Shown piece after piece: positions 41,850 through 53,047 of a stretch of 64,000 bases of DNA. This DNA is from Dugong dugon (Eukaryota; Chordata; Mammalia; Sirenia; Dugongidae): the NCBI GenBank assembly GCA_030035585.1, contig CM057477.1:64337447-64401446 (forward strand). Direction: 5' to 3'. Numbering within the stretch: the stretch's first letter is position 1; each line of letters opens with the position of its first letter. A program made the translations under genes and the position numbers. The notes under the pieces were generated by a model, which was not told the DNA's origin, made no database searches, and worked only from the letters and a program-made list of their open reading frames with translations.

Positions 41850-42560
41850 GATTGCTATAAGAGCACTGCATTTTAGAAAATGTTAGTAAAAGAGAGTATA
41901 ATATAAACCACCCTAATTGTGCTGCCTCCAAAGGTAATCATTTTTAGCACTTTAGCAATGGTTTTCTTATATATTAGCTTACTTTCTTCACTTGAGAATG
42001 TGCCACAAGATTTTTCTCATGTCATTATCAATTTTTCTACAGCATAATTTTAAATGGCAGAATAGTGTTTTATCATATGGCTATCTTGTTATTGTTTTAA
42101 AACCAATTCCTTGTTTTTGGCCATTTTAAGGTTTCTAACTGCACAGTGATGAATGTCTTCACATATATCTATTATTATTTTCTTAAGATAAATTCCTAGA
42201 AGTGGAATTGCTGAGTTAAAGAGAATGCATATTTTGAAAGGTTTTTTTAAAGTAACTATTTCTTTAATTTTATGTTTTTTTTCTATTGTGATAAAACTAT
42301 ATGTCACAAGCAGATGCCAGTTCAACATTTTTTATATGTATGATTCAGTGACATTGATTGCATTCATTGTGTTGTGCAGCCATTACCACTATCCTTTTCC
42401 AAAATTATTCCACCACCTTGAACAGAAACTCGGTGCCCTCTAAGCAATGACTCCCCTTCCCCCCTCTTCCCACCCCTGGTATATTTTGAAAGGTTTTGAA
42501 CACAAAAGGTTTTACCCTACGCAAATATTGTTCCAACTTCATTTGGCCCAGCAAGCGATT
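41850..42560 (-). mobile_element. Old L1 fragment split by a younger L1 3' end
   Basis: 'agataaattcctagaagtgg', 'aattgctgagttaaagagaa' and, after the insertion, 'ggttttgaacacaaaagg' follow an ancient L1 in antisense. Confidence 0.5.
42246..42480 (-). mobile_element. Short L1 3' end (older 3'UTR type, 235 bp)
   Basis: 'attgtgataaaactatatgt', 'acattttttatatgtatgat', 'tcagtgacattgattgcatt', 'ccattaccactatccttttc'. Perfect 17-bp duplication atattttgaaaggtttt at 42229-42245 and 42481-42497. Confidence 0.92.
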
Positions 42561-42653
42561 GCATTCTTACGACCCCTCCCTAGTTTCAGTAGGATAAACC
42601 TTCAAGTTCCTGAAGTACAGGGACCACACCTCTCTCTGTCCTTACACCTAGTA

Positions 42654-42713
42654 ACCCCCCCGCAAAAAAAACCAAACCCGCTGCTATCGAGTTGATTCCG
42701 ACTCATAGTGACA
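42654..42713 (-). mobile_element. AfroSINE 3' end, 5'-truncated (60 bp)
   Basis: 'ctgctatcgagttgattccg' and 'actcatagtgac' are the complement of a SINE 3' end. Duplication ttacacctagta/ttacacccagta at about 42642-42653 and 42715-42726. Confidence 0.85.
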
Positions 42714-42726
42714 GTTACACCCAGTA

Positions 42727-43187
42727 GCAGGGACTAAATCCCTTGTCCATGCCCAGCTAATCAGGGCTGGGACTAGGGCGAGGCGAGTGAGGAACTCACT
42801 CTCAGGGTTGTGTCCTAGTGATCTGAAACCACCATGTTAGCCACAGATTGCTTATATCTACACATGAGACAAATAAACTTCTATCTTGTTTGAACCACTA
42901 TATTTAGGATTTTTCTCACTCACAGCTGAATCCAATCATAATGGTTACCCTTAGTTATATTGACATTTCTGTCCCAAATAATGTGAATAATCCCAAGATT
43001 TAGAGTTACCGTCTGATCCAAGGGCATTCAACACACCACTTGAGGCCTCATCTACCATAAACCCCAACCCAGTCCTTTTTCTGCCTTTCACCACTGGCCT
43101 GGCAAAGAAAGCATTTTCCAAGCCCTTCTGAAATGTTACCTAGTCTCTCTAGTCAGGTGCCTTAGAGAGAAGGCAGCTAGGGGAGCC
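42727..43187. other. No recognised feature
   Basis: Unique-looking sequence. Confidence 0.45.
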
Positions 43188-43296
43188 TGTGTGTGCGTGT
43201 GTGTGAGTGCATGTGTGTTAGTGTGAGTGTGTGTTAGTGTGAGTGTGTGTTAGTGTGTCAGTGTATGTATGAGTGTGAGAGTGTGTGTGTGTGTTC
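43188..43296. repeat. Imperfect (GT)n tract with a GTGTTAGTGTGA-like higher unit
   Basis: A degenerate GT-rich tract in which 'gttagtgtgagtgt' units recur several times. Confidence 0.93.
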
Positions 43297-43349
43297 CCGT
43301 GGTGGTATTTCCCACTATTTGAGCAACTCTCATAATGTCATGCTGCTTT

Positions 43350-43672
43350 TTAATTTTACTTTAATTTTTTTATTATGCTTTAGGTGAAAGTTTACAGATC
43401 AAATTAGTTTCTCATTAAACAATTAATACATATACTGTTTTGTGACATTGGTTGCCAACCCCGTGACGTGATGTGTTAACACTCTCCCCTCCTTGACTTG
43501 GGTTTCCCTTTTCCATTCATCCAGCTTTCTCATCCTTGCCCCGGGGCTGGTGTGCCCATTTAGTCTCATATACATGGTTGATATGTTTTGTTTGTTCTAT
43601 AGGTCTGTCTAATCTTTGGTTGAAGGGTGAACCTCAGGAGTGACTTCAGTACTGAGATTAAAAGGGTGTTTG
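43350..43672 (-). mobile_element. Short L1 3' end
   Basis: 'tttttttattatgctttagg', 'tgaaagtttacagatcaaat', 'cattggttgccaaccccgtg', 'cttcagtactgagattaaaa'. Same 3'UTR as the antisense L1s at 50600 and 56251; 5'-truncated. Confidence 0.92.
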
Positions 43673-44266
43673 GGTTTGTTTTTTTTTCTTTTCCTGTCTA
43701 GACAAAACAGTATCTCCTCAATCATGGAGCAGGAATTTCTGTTGTTTGGATCTACACAATCCCTTTTAGGCCTGGCTATTAACCAAAAAATTTTAACAGG
43801 ATTTTCCTGAAACACAGAGATAGTACAAAGAGTAGGTTCGTCTTTACTCCTAAAGACACCAGAGCAGTCCTTTCAGCTCCTCTCCTCCAGCTGGCTGCGC
43901 ATTGGGAGGAAACTGCCCTCGGAAAATGATAGTTGGCCCTGATAATCAAATGCTATTATAAGCTGTGATTCCAGAAATGGTGTACACTGTATCACATTTT
44001 GCGATTGCTAGTGATTTCCATGTATACAATGGAGAGAATGACCCCCCAATGGATTAAAAAATTTATATCTACAGTCAGTTAAGGTGAAAATAATACAAAA
44101 TGATAATTCTAATTACATTTCAGGGAGAAGAAGAAGCCTCCTCACTCAGATGAAAAATATCTCTGTGCATTCTACCACCTTTTGCTCTTTTCCAGACAGA
44201 GTTTAGCCCTGGGGTTGCTGGTCTGTGGCTTGTCCTGGGCTGATTTGCAGGGGTATGAGAGTCCTC
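43673..44266. other. No recognised feature
   Basis: Unique-looking, AT-rich sequence. Confidence 0.45.
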
Positions 44267-44474
44267 TAAGGTCCCTGGGTGACACAAATGGTTTATACTT
44301 GACTACTAATCTAAAGATTGATGGTTTGAACCCACCCAGCAGTGCTGTGAAAGAAAGGCGTGGCAATCTGCTTCCATCAAGATTACAGCCTATGGAGCAC
44401 AATTCTACTCTGTAACACATGGGGTCACCATGAGTCAGAAGCAACTCAACTGTAACGATTTGGTTTTTTGGTTG
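44267..44474 (+). mobile_element. AfroSINE
   Basis: 'ggtccctgggtgacacaaat', 'tgatggtttgaacccaccca', 'caagattacagcctatggag', 'ggggtcaccatgagtcagaa', 'ctgtaacgatttggtttttt'. Confidence 0.93.
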
Positions 44475-44611
44475 GGGATCCTCTGCTGCCCTCCTGTTAT
44501 AGCCCGTGGCTGGCGGTCAGCCCTGCAGCATGCCTCGTGTCAGTGTGGTCGACCTAGTTCCAACCCTTCAGAGAACCAGAGGCTCCATCCTGGTGTCGAA
44601 GTGGCCTGACC

Positions 44612-44700
44612 AAACCAGTTTCCATCAAGTCGATTCTGACTCTTGCCCCCTTGTGTTGCAGAGTAGAACTGCGCTCCACAGGGTTTTCAAGGCTTAGCTT
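44612..44700 (-). mobile_element. AfroSINE 3' part
   Basis: 'accagtttccatcaagtcga', 'ttctgactcttgccccctt', 'gcagagtagaactgcgctcc'. 5'-truncated copy in antisense. Confidence 0.88.
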
Positions 44701-44711
44701 GTTGTTTGTTA

Positions 44712-44872
44712 CACAGTGTGTGGTCTGAGGCCCAGCAGCACAGGTGTCACCTGGAAGCATGTTGGTGTGTTAGAAATTCGGAATCCACCCCGCCCTACTG
44801 AATCAGTACCTACATTAACAAGACCCCCAAAAGATTCCTAGGTACCCTAAAGCTTGACAAGCCTCATCTAGT
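44712..44872 (+). mobile_element. MER5A-type hAT DNA transposon
   Basis: 'cagtgtgtggtctgaggccc', 'cagcacaggtgtcacctgga', 'ccctactgaatcagtaccta', 'cattaacaagacccccaaaa' follow MER5A. Old. Confidence 0.85.
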
Positions 44873-44879
44873 CTAATCC

Positions 44880-45284
44880 CTCCTCCATCTCCTCTGGAGT
44901 TCACCACATCTCCTATTGTACCCTGCCTCCTTCGGGTGTTAACAGTAGGCATTCTTTCTCCCTGAAACCCTACCCCCACTACAGGGGCAGAGGAATAGGG
45001 CAACTTGACACCACACATTTGAAAATATGCTTGCCCTTGAATCTAAGTTTCCAAAATGCTCCTGCCTTTTGGCCATGCCCAGTGCACCAGGCTGGACTCT
45101 GCCTTGTGTATGGATGGTGTAAGACAGGACTAGTTGTAGTGTCAATCCCTGTCTAACTTCAGGGGAATGATGACCAGGATCAGCCCGAAGCCGATTTCCA
45201 AGAGGTGGTGGTCAGGCATACCTTCACTCTCCAACCCTTTTTACCATTGACACCAGCCGTCCCTCCCACGACAGTCTCTACTTC
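44880..45284. other. No recognised feature
   Basis: Unique-looking sequence left of an LTR-like block. Confidence 0.4.
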
Positions 45285-45990
45285 TCTTCTGGGTTTGATA
45301 ATCCATTGCAGTGGCCACACAGAATTCACAGACCATACTTACAGTTCAGTGGCTTATTGAGGAAGTAACAGGGTACAACTCGGGCTCAGGTTCAACAGTG
45401 TACAACTCAGGATCAAGAAGCATGTAAGTAGTCTCCCTTCTTCAGTGCAGGACAGCTCTCTCAGCTCCTCTTGACTGTGCAGGCCTCCTCTCAGCCCCCT
45501 GAGGGATGACAGTCTCCTCCTGGCCCTGCTGTCTGTCACTGCTGGCTCTGCTGCTGGGCCCCTTCAGAGCCTCTCACTGTCTTCAGTGTTACAGTCTATG
45601 ACTGCGTTACAGCTCTTTTAGGAGATTCCTTGCCTCCTTTCTCTCTGTCTCCACTTCTCTCTTCTTACTTCCTTCTGCTTCTTCCTGCTGCTTCTCTCCT
45701 TGCTTCTTTCTGTCTGCAAAATCTCTGTGGGGTTGGCTGCTTAAATACACAACTCCCTGTAAATTTCAAGGCATCGCCCTCCCACCAGGTCCAGAACTGA
45801 CCAACCGCTCTCAGTAGGCCACAGGTGCTTAATTTGCATAGTAGGCATGGCTGGGCTACTACTCACCTCATTTGCATAGTCTATTGACCAATCACTTCAA
45901 GGTGTATATCAGTCATAGGGGCAGGCTGCAGCCCAGGACCAGACAAAAAGTCTCAAAACCAAGTTGTTTACAGTTTGCCCAAGAAATGTC
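45285..45990 (-). mobile_element. Possible retroviral LTR (antisense)
   Basis: On the minus strand: an inverted 'gaccaatc' (CCAAT region) near 45887, a TATA-like 'gtatttaagcag' near 45738-45749 and a polyadenylation-like 'cctcaataagcc' near 45351-45362, with a long pyrimidine-rich plus strand between. The order fits an LTR, but the ends and target duplication are not found. Confidence 0.35.
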
Positions 45991-46499
45991 AATCATCCTG
46001 GTAACCTCTCTGGGGTAGAAAACTAGGGCAAAGGTAACTCTTCAGGGTTTAGGGGAAAAATCTCTCAAGCTGTTTTTCCAAAGAACCAAGGCATAAGGCC
46101 ACATAAAGGAACTCATTTTACCACAGATGGAGACAACTTGTGTGCAACCATCTTTGCCAGTGTCTGCAGTGGCTGCAGCATTTCCAAACCTGCATGTATA
46201 GGAGCCATGTCCCTGGTGAGACCCAGATGGGGGGATCCTCCACATAGGTGATTGGTCAGGAGTTATGCATGGAGAGGGGCACAGTGAGCCAAAGAGCGAG
46301 GGTAGCTGAGTGACAACAGGATGGGACCCTGAGCCAATGCCCTGCCAGCCCCTCTTAAAGTCCACTAATGGGGATCCAGTGGATACTCTGAAAAAGGCTG
46401 AGAGGTGAATCATGCGGAATTATCTTTTCAGAGTTTGCAGAAGTCAAGTTGCTCCTCTCTCTATTTCTCCATACTTAACCTTTTGCACACTGTTTTGAA
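45991..46499. other. No recognised feature
   Basis: Unique-looking sequence; a 123-codon minus-strand frame at 46042-46413 shows no motif. Confidence 0.45.
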
Positions 46500-47030
46500 G
46501 ATGTAGCTTTCTCAAAAGTAGCAAATATTTATTGAGTTCCTGCTATATGCTGCCACCATCCGTCAGTTTATCACCCTGTAGTGGCTGCTTGTTGCTATAA
46601 TGCTGGAAGCTCTGCCACCAGTATTTCAAATACCAGCAGGGTCACCCAGGGTGGACAGGTTTCAGTGGAGCTTCCAGACTAAGACAGACTAGGAAGAGAG
46701 GCCTGGTCATCTACTTTTGAAAATTAGCCAGTGAAAACCCTATGGATCACAACAGGATGTTGTTTGATACAGCACTGAAAAATAAGCCTCCTAGATTGGA
46801 AGCCACTCAAAATGCGCAGTGGCCACAAAAATGGACTCGAGCATACGGACAATCATGAAGATGGCATAGGATGGAGCAACATTTCATTCTGTTGTACATG
46901 GGGTCACTATGAGTAGGAGCTCACTAGACAGCTACTAATAACAACTATATGCTGGGCTGCATGCTGGAGTTGAGTGGAATACAGGGTAGAAGAAGATGAT
47001 ACTGGCCTTCCCTGCCCAAATGGAGATGGG
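46500..47030 (+). repeat. Old dispersed mammalian repeat split by an RTE-derived element
   Basis: 'gcaaatatttattgagttcc', 'tgctatatgctg' before, and 'gggctgcatgctggagttga' after the insertion. Related by phrase to the copies at 12545 and 47940. Confidence 0.55.
46553..46944 (+). mobile_element. RTE-derived non-autonomous element (392 bp)
   Basis: The 5' RTE region ('ccgtcagtttatcaccctgt', 'ccagtatttcaaataccagc', 'agactaagacagactaggaa') is joined to the 3' RTE end ('gcagtggccacaaaaatgga', 'gatggcataggatggagcaa') with an AAC tail. Perfect 10-bp duplication ctatatgctg at 46543-46552 and 46945-46954. It is mobilised in trans by RTE, as inferred from shared ends. Confidence 0.9.
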
Positions 47031-47341
47031 GACATTTGCTAATAACTGAAATTGAAGGGGACCCAAGATGGAGCTGTGATGCAGACACAGGTCACAGGAG
47101 AGCTGGATCCAGCATGGGAGGAGGCGGCAGTGGCTCTGCTGTCAACCCAAAGGCTGTTGGTCTTGCTTTATCCTTGCTAATATCGCCCTAATTTCGTTCA
47201 GGTGTAGAGTGATCATGGACTTCAAGGGAGCTAGAGCTTCTGTGACTTTGACAACCTGAACAGGTGAATGAAGAAAGGGAGGATTTTATCTTTTTTGAAA
47301 ACATAACTATTGGAAGGAATCACATTCCTTTATCATCTGTT
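47031..47341. other. No recognised feature
   Basis: About 310 bases of unique-looking sequence. Confidence 0.4.
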
Positions 47342-47362
47342 AATGTCTTTTTCTACCACCTG

Positions 47363-47785
47363 TCTGTCAGTTTGTCGTACTGTGGTGGTTTGTGTGTTGT
47401 TACGATGCTGGAAGCTATACCACTGGTATTTCAAATACCAGAAGGGTCACCCTTGCTGGACAGGTTTTAATGGAGCTTCCAGACTAGGAAGAAAGGCCTG
47501 GTGATCTGCTTCTGAAAATCAGCCAGTGAAAACCTTATGGATCACAACAGGACATTGTCCGACTCCTTTGCTTTGGACACATCAGCAGGAGGGGCGGTCA
47601 CTGGAGAAGTACATCATAGCTGGTAAACTGGAGGCTCAGCAAAGGTGAGGGAAACCCTAATGAGATGGATTGACACAATGGCCACATTAAAGGACTCAAA
47701 CATACCAATGATCTTGAAGGTGGCACAGGATTGGGAGTGGCCATGAGTAGGAGCCGATTCAACAGCAGCTAACAGCAACAGCAGC
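47363..47785 (+). mobile_element. RTE-derived non-autonomous element (about 420 bp)
   Basis: Starts 'tctgtcagtttgtcgtactg', the cleanest RTE 5' end in the window, then 'ggtatttcaaataccagaag'. After about 47560 it jumps to the RTE 3' region ('ggacacatcagcaggagggg', 'ggtggcacaggattgggag') with an AGC/AAC tail. Duplication aatgtcttttt at 47342-47352 and 47786-47796. Confidence 0.9.
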
Positions 47786-47799
47786 AATGTCTTTTTTAC

Positions 47800-47925
47800 A
47801 CCTGCCTTCTCCCTCTGGAATGGCAGCCCCTGCACAGCGGGGATTTGGCCTGTCTTGTTCAGAGCTGCTTCCTCAACATTGCTGGAACAATGCCTAGCAC
47901 ATGGTAGACGTTCACATGAAATATG
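47800..47925 (+). mobile_element. L2 LINE 3' end
   Basis: 'cacagcggggatttggcctg', 'tcttgttcagagctgcttcc', 'acaatgcctagcacatggta' follow the L2 terminus. Confidence 0.6.
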
Positions 47926-47939
47926 CAGACTGACCGAAC

Positions 47940-48425
47940 CAGGCAACTCATTTCAATTCAGCAAATAGTTATTGATTGTCTGTTGTGTGCCAGACCCCAT
48001 GTGGGGCCCTGGGGATACTACGGGGAGGAGACACAGATCTGGATAGCCAAACATAAAACAAGCCATTACAAGCGTGTCAACTGTTACAAGGGTGAAAGGA
48101 TGCAGAGAGCATGCAGCAGACAAACTTAACTTAGTGAAAACCTAGGCTTGGGGGCATCAGGAAAGGCCTCGCTGAGGCCTGAGGGAAGAGTGGGAATTAT
48201 CCAGATAGTGGAGGTAGGTGGGGTGGGCAGGAAGAAGAGCATTCCCGACAGAGGAAACAGCAGGAGTGAAGGGTACAGGACAAGTCGGAGGTGTGGGGAC
48301 AGACGGTGAGGGGGCGTGGGGTGAAATAAGGGCATCAGAGGAAGTGAAGTGAGTGGACAGAGTTGACAGAGACAGAAGGGAAAGTGGGCAGGATGTACAC
48401 TAGAAAGGATCTCGTAGATGTCAGG
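47940..48425 (+). repeat. Old dispersed mammalian repeat
   Basis: 'tgttgtgtgccagaccccat', 'ggccctggggatactacggg', 'ggaaaggcctcgctgaggcc', 'gcattcccgacagaggaaac', 'agcaggagtgaagggtacag'. Same family as 12545-13385. The 150-codon minus-strand frame across it is a by-product of its purine-rich composition. Confidence 0.55.
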
Positions 48426-48669
48426 GGACCGGGGCACCACAAAGGGACGCATAGCAGCCTGAGTGCTGGACACTGCAGATGCTGGTGCATTATTATTGGT
48501 TAGACTCAACTGTGGGGAGTGCTTCTCCCATAGTGCCGTGGGCTCAAAGCCACCTCCGAACGAGTAGTGCAGATCCAACTCTTAGCTGGAAGAACGTTGA
48601 CGGTAGAGTTGCCCTGACTTCAACTGTACCACAGGGAAGGACTTCCAGGAAAGAAATTAGGGGTATTAT

Positions 48670-49128
48670 GGATTTGAAAGGAGCCCTGGTGACACAATGG
48701 TTAAAGTGCTCAGCTGCTAATGGAAAGGTCAGCAGTTCGAATCCACCAGCTGCTCCACAGAAGAAAGACCTAGCAATCTGCTCCGATAAAGATCCCAAAA
48801 AACCAAATCTGTTGCTGTTAAGTCAATTCCAACTCATAGTGACCCTAAAGGATAGAGTGGAACTGACCCATAGGGTTTTCAAAGCTGTAGTCTTTACAGA
48901 AGGAGATTGCCACAGCTTTCTTCCACAGAGCAGCTGGTGGGTTTGAACTGCCAACCTTTCAGTTAGCAGCTGAGCACTTAACCATTGCGTCACCAGGGCT
49001 CCTTCCATAAAGATTACAATCTAGGAAACTCTATGGGGCAGTTCTGCTCTGTCCTATACGGTCACTGTAGGGTTGATGTAGGGTTGTTATGAGTCATAAT
49101 AGACTCAATGGCACATAACAACAACAAC
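48670..49128 (+). mobile_element. AfroSINE interrupted by an opposite AfroSINE
   Basis: Left half 'ggagccctggtgacacaatg ... ctgctccgataaagat' and right half 'tccataaagattacaatcta ... aatggcacataacaacaac' are one SINE. The 3' part contains a small local duplication ('gtagggttgatgtagggttg'). Confidence 0.92.
48792..49008 (-). mobile_element. AfroSINE nested in another AfroSINE
   Basis: 'aaaccaaatctgttgctgtt', 'gctgtagtctttacagaagg', head 'cattgcgtcaccagggctcc'. Imperfect duplication ccgataaagat/ccataaagat at its edges. Confidence 0.93.
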
Positions 49129-49130
49129 GT

Positions 49131-49288
49131 GGGTTGGAATCCACCCAGCAGCTCTGCAAGAGAAAGACCTGGCAATCTACTCCCGTAAAGATTACAGCCT
49201 AGTAGACTCTATGGGGCAGTTCCACTTTGTCACATGAGATTACTATGAGTTGAAAATCCACTCTATGGTACCTAACAATAACAACAAC
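49131..49288 (+). mobile_element. AfroSINE lacking its head
   Basis: 'ttggaatccacccagcagct', 'actcccgtaaagattacagc', 'ggtacctaacaataacaaca' tail. It directly follows the tail of the previous SINE. Confidence 0.9.
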
Positions 49289-49291
49289 ATG

Positions 49292-50292
49292 GTCTGAATT
49301 GCATTCCTGCAAAATATATGTTGAGATCTCAACCCCTGTACTTGGAAATGTGATCTTATTTGGAAATAGGTTTTCTTTTGTTATGTTAATGAAAGCTTCC
49401 AGATGAAGACAGACTAGGAAGAAAGGCCTGGCCCTGTACTTGTAAATATGACGCTATTTGGAAAGAGTTTTCTTTTGTTATGTTACCTTACTAGAGTAGG
49501 GTGGGTCCTAAACCTAATCATTGTTAAGCAGTGTCTTATAGAAAGAACTGGGCAGACACAGAGACACACACACAGGGGAAGACAGACAACACGTGAGGAT
49601 CTTTTACCAGCAAAGGAACACCAAGGATTGCTGCAGACACCAGAAACCAGGTGTCTTAGGCTGGGTTCTCTAGAGAAGCAAAACCAGTAAAGTGTATAAA
49701 TATATATATAGAGAGAGATTATATCAAGGAAACAGCTCACGCGATTCTAGAGGTTAGAATGTCCCAAGTCCGTGGATCAGGGTAGAGGCCTCTCCCAAGT
49801 CACACAGCTGCAGAAGCTGGCAAGCCCAAGATCGGAAGGTCAGAGAGCAGGGCTCCCACTCACAGGCTGTGCAGATTGATGAATCCCAGGTTCGGCAGAT
49901 AAGCTGACAGCTCAAGTCCCAAGAACGGGAGATGAGACGACAGGAAGCAGCCGCAGGATCCAGAGACAGCAAAAAGCCGGAACATCTGCTTATATACAGA
50001 TGCGGGCCAAACCCCCAACTAGACTCCCTTTCATCTGATTGGCTACTCACAGTATATTCAATCATGGGAGTGATTACATTAAAACATAGAGAATCATGGC
50101 CCAGCCAATTTGACACACAATCTTAACCATCACACCAGGAGAGAGGCCCACAGAAGGAATCGACACGGCCCCAACTCTGATGTGGACTTTTAGTCGCCAA
50201 AACTGTGAAGCAATAAATTTCTGTTCTTTAAAGCCACCCCCTCTGCGTTATTTTTTTTTTTTTTTGTTACAGCAGCAATAGGTGACTAAGAC
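49292..50292 (+). mobile_element. MLT1-type LTR with local duplication, split by a solo LTR
   Basis: 'tgaattgcattcctgcaaaa', 'gtgatcttatttggaaatag', 'agtagggtgggtcctaaacc', 'ggaacaccaaggattgctgc' up to 49651, then from 50135 'aactgtgaagcaataaattt' and 'gttacagcagcaataggtga'. A 54-bp segment is present twice (49333-49388 and 49432-49485) around a 43-bp SINE/RTE-like scrap. Confidence 0.82.
49652..50134 (-). mobile_element. ERVL/MLT2-like solo LTR (483 bp)
   Basis: Begins 'tgtcttaggctgggttctct' and ends 'cttaaccatcaca'. Perfect 5-bp duplication ccagg at 49647-49651 and 50135-50139. Same length as 38491-38973. Inserted into the MLT1 LTR. Confidence 0.92.
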
Positions 50293-50595
50293 AAGGAGTG
50301 AGGGTGGGGAGTTTGTTGTGGAAAAGAGGTCTGGACATATGGCCTTGCAGTATGGCTTTTTAAGAAAGTGCTGCATTTATTTCTCATTGTTTTATTGATA
50401 TGCTCTTTTAATTTCAATTAAAATAATAAGATGGAAACATCTGAGGCCTTTCCTGTGGGAGCGCTAAGCCCCGAATTTAGCTTGCTAATAGGGCTGTGGA
50501 GACAGCAGCTCTGTCTTTGCTCCCGTCTCGCCCAACCAATCTTTGTTTTGAGCTTTAGCGGCATTTACTATTTCAAGTCAACTGAATAAGCATTT
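50293..50595. other. No recognised feature
   Basis: About 300 bases of unique-looking sequence left of the L1 3' end. Confidence 0.4.
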
Positions 50596-53047
50596 CTTTT
50601 TTTTTTTCTTTGTGTTAATTGTACTTTAGATGAAGGTTTACAGAATAAACTAGCTTCTCATTAAACAATTAGTACACATATTGTTTTGTGACATTGGTTA
50701 CCAAACCCAAGACATGTCAACCCTCTCCCTTCTCAACATTGGGTTCCCTATTACCACCTTTCTTGTACCCTCCTGCCTTCTAGTCCTTGTCCCTGGGCTG
50801 GTATGCCCCTTTAGTTTCATTTTGTTTTATGGGCATGTCTAATCTTCGGCTGAAAGGTGACCCTCCGGAGTGACTTCATTACTGTGCTAAAAAGGTGTCT
50901 GGGGGCCATACTTTCAGGGTTTGTCCAGTCTCTGTCAGGCCAGTAAGTCTAGTTTTTTGTGTGTGTGAGTTAGAATTTTGCTCTATATCTTTCTCTAGCT
51001 CTTTCCGGGACCCTCTATTGTAATCCCAGTCAGAGCAGTCAGTGGTGGTAGCGAAGCACCATCTAGTTGTGCTGGACTCAGTCTGGTGGAGGCTGTGGTA
51101 GTTGTGATCCATTAGTCCTTTGGACTAATCTTTCCCTTGTGTCTTTGGTTTTCTTCATCCTCCCTTGCTCCCAAAGGGGTGAGACCAGTGGAGTATCTTA
51201 GATGGCCGCTCACAAGCTTTTAGGACCCCAGACACTACTCACCAAAGTAGAATGTAGAACATTTTCTTTATAAACTATGTTATGCTAATTGAGCTAGATG
51301 TTTCCTGAGACCATAGTCCCCACAGACCTCAGTCCAGTAATTCCATTCCTCAGGGAGTTTGGATGTGTCTACGGAGCTTCCATGACCTTGCCTTGGATAA
51401 GTTGTGCTGGCTTTCCCAGTATTGTGCACTGTCTTACCCTTTGCCATCCCCATCCCTCCCCTCCCTCGTAACCATCAAAGATTGTTTCCTTTTGTGTGTA
51501 AACCTTTTCATGAGTTTTTATAGTAGTGGTCTCATACAATATTTGTCCTTTTGTGATGGACTTATTTCACTCAGCATAATGCCCTCCAGTTCATCCATGT
51601 TGTGAGATGCTTTGTAGATTCATCATTGTTCTTTATCGTTGCGTAGTACTCCATTGTGTGTGTGTACCATAGTTTATCCATTCATTTTTGATGGGCATCT
51701 AGGCTGTTTCCATCTTTTTGCTGTTGTGAACAATGCTGCCATAAACATGGGTGTGCATATGTCTATTCCTGTGATGAGTCTTATTTCTCTAGGATATATT
51801 CCTACGATTACTAGATCATATGGAATTTCTATTTCTAGCTTTCTAAGGAAGCTCCATATCATTTTCCAAAATGATTGTACCATTTTGCATTCCCACCAGC
51901 AGTGCATAAGAGTTGCAATCTCCCCGTAGCCTCTCCAATATTTGTTATTTTCTTTTTTTTTATTTGTGCCAGTAATGCCTGGGTGAGATGATATCTTATT
52001 TTGGTTTTAATTTTCATTTCTCTAATGGCTAGTGATTGTGAGCATTTTCTCATGTGTCTGTTAGTCGCTTGAACGTCTTCTTTGGTGAAATGTCTGTTCA
52101 TTTCCTTTGTCCATTTTTAAATTGAATTATTTGTCTTTTTGTTGTAGAGGTGTTAGATTTTCCTGTAGATTTTAAAGATTAGATAGACCTTTGTTGGATT
52201 TGTCATAGTCCAAATTTTTTTCCCAGTCTGTAGGTTCTTTTTTTACTCTTTTGGTGAAGTCTTGTGATGAGCATAAGTGTTTAATTTTTAGAAGATCCCA
52301 GTTATCTAGCTTATCTTCTGGAGTTTGTGTGTTGTTAGTTATGGTTCGTATCCTGTTAATGCCATGTATTAGGACCTCTAGCGTTGATTCCATTTTTACT
52401 TCTACAATCTTTATAGTTTTTGGTTTTATATTTAGGTCTTCGATCCATTTTTAATTAGTTTTTGTGTATGATGTGAGGTATGGGTCCTGTTTCATTTTTT
52501 TGCAGATGGACATCCAGTTTTGCCAGCACCATTTGTTAAAAAGACTGCCCTTTCCTCATTTGATGGACTTGGGGCCCTTGTCGAAGATCACGTGACTGTA
52601 GGTGAATGGATTTACATCTGGGTTCTCAATTCTGTTCCATTGGTCAATGTATATGTCATTGCACCAGTACCAAGCTCTTTTGACTACTGTAGCTGTACAG
52701 TAGGTTGTGAGGTCAGGCAGTGCGGGTCCTCCTACTTTATTCTTCTTCATCAGTGCTTTACTTATCTGGCGCCTCTTCCCTTTCCATACAAAGTTAATGA
52801 TTAATTTTTCCATCTCTTTAAAGAACGCTGTTGGTATTTGGATCAGGATTGTGGTGTCTTTGTAGATTGCTTTGGGTAGAATTGACAGTTTCACAATGTT
52901 GAGTCTACCTGTCTATGAGCATGGTATGTTTTTCCATTTATGTAGATCTGTTTTGGTTTCTTGCAGTAGTTTTGTAGTTTTCTTTGTATAGGTCTTTTAC
53001 ATCCCTGGTTAGATTTATTCCTAAGTATTTTTTTTTTTTTTATGGGC

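Noticed and set aside
43188-43296. CRISPR-like regular repeat
   Set aside because: The regularity is a degenerate GT microsatellite without distinct spacers, and the genome is mammalian.
48126-48578. 150-codon minus-strand frame rich in Pro, Leu and Ser
   Set aside because: It is the complement of a purine-rich old repeat; compositional artefact.
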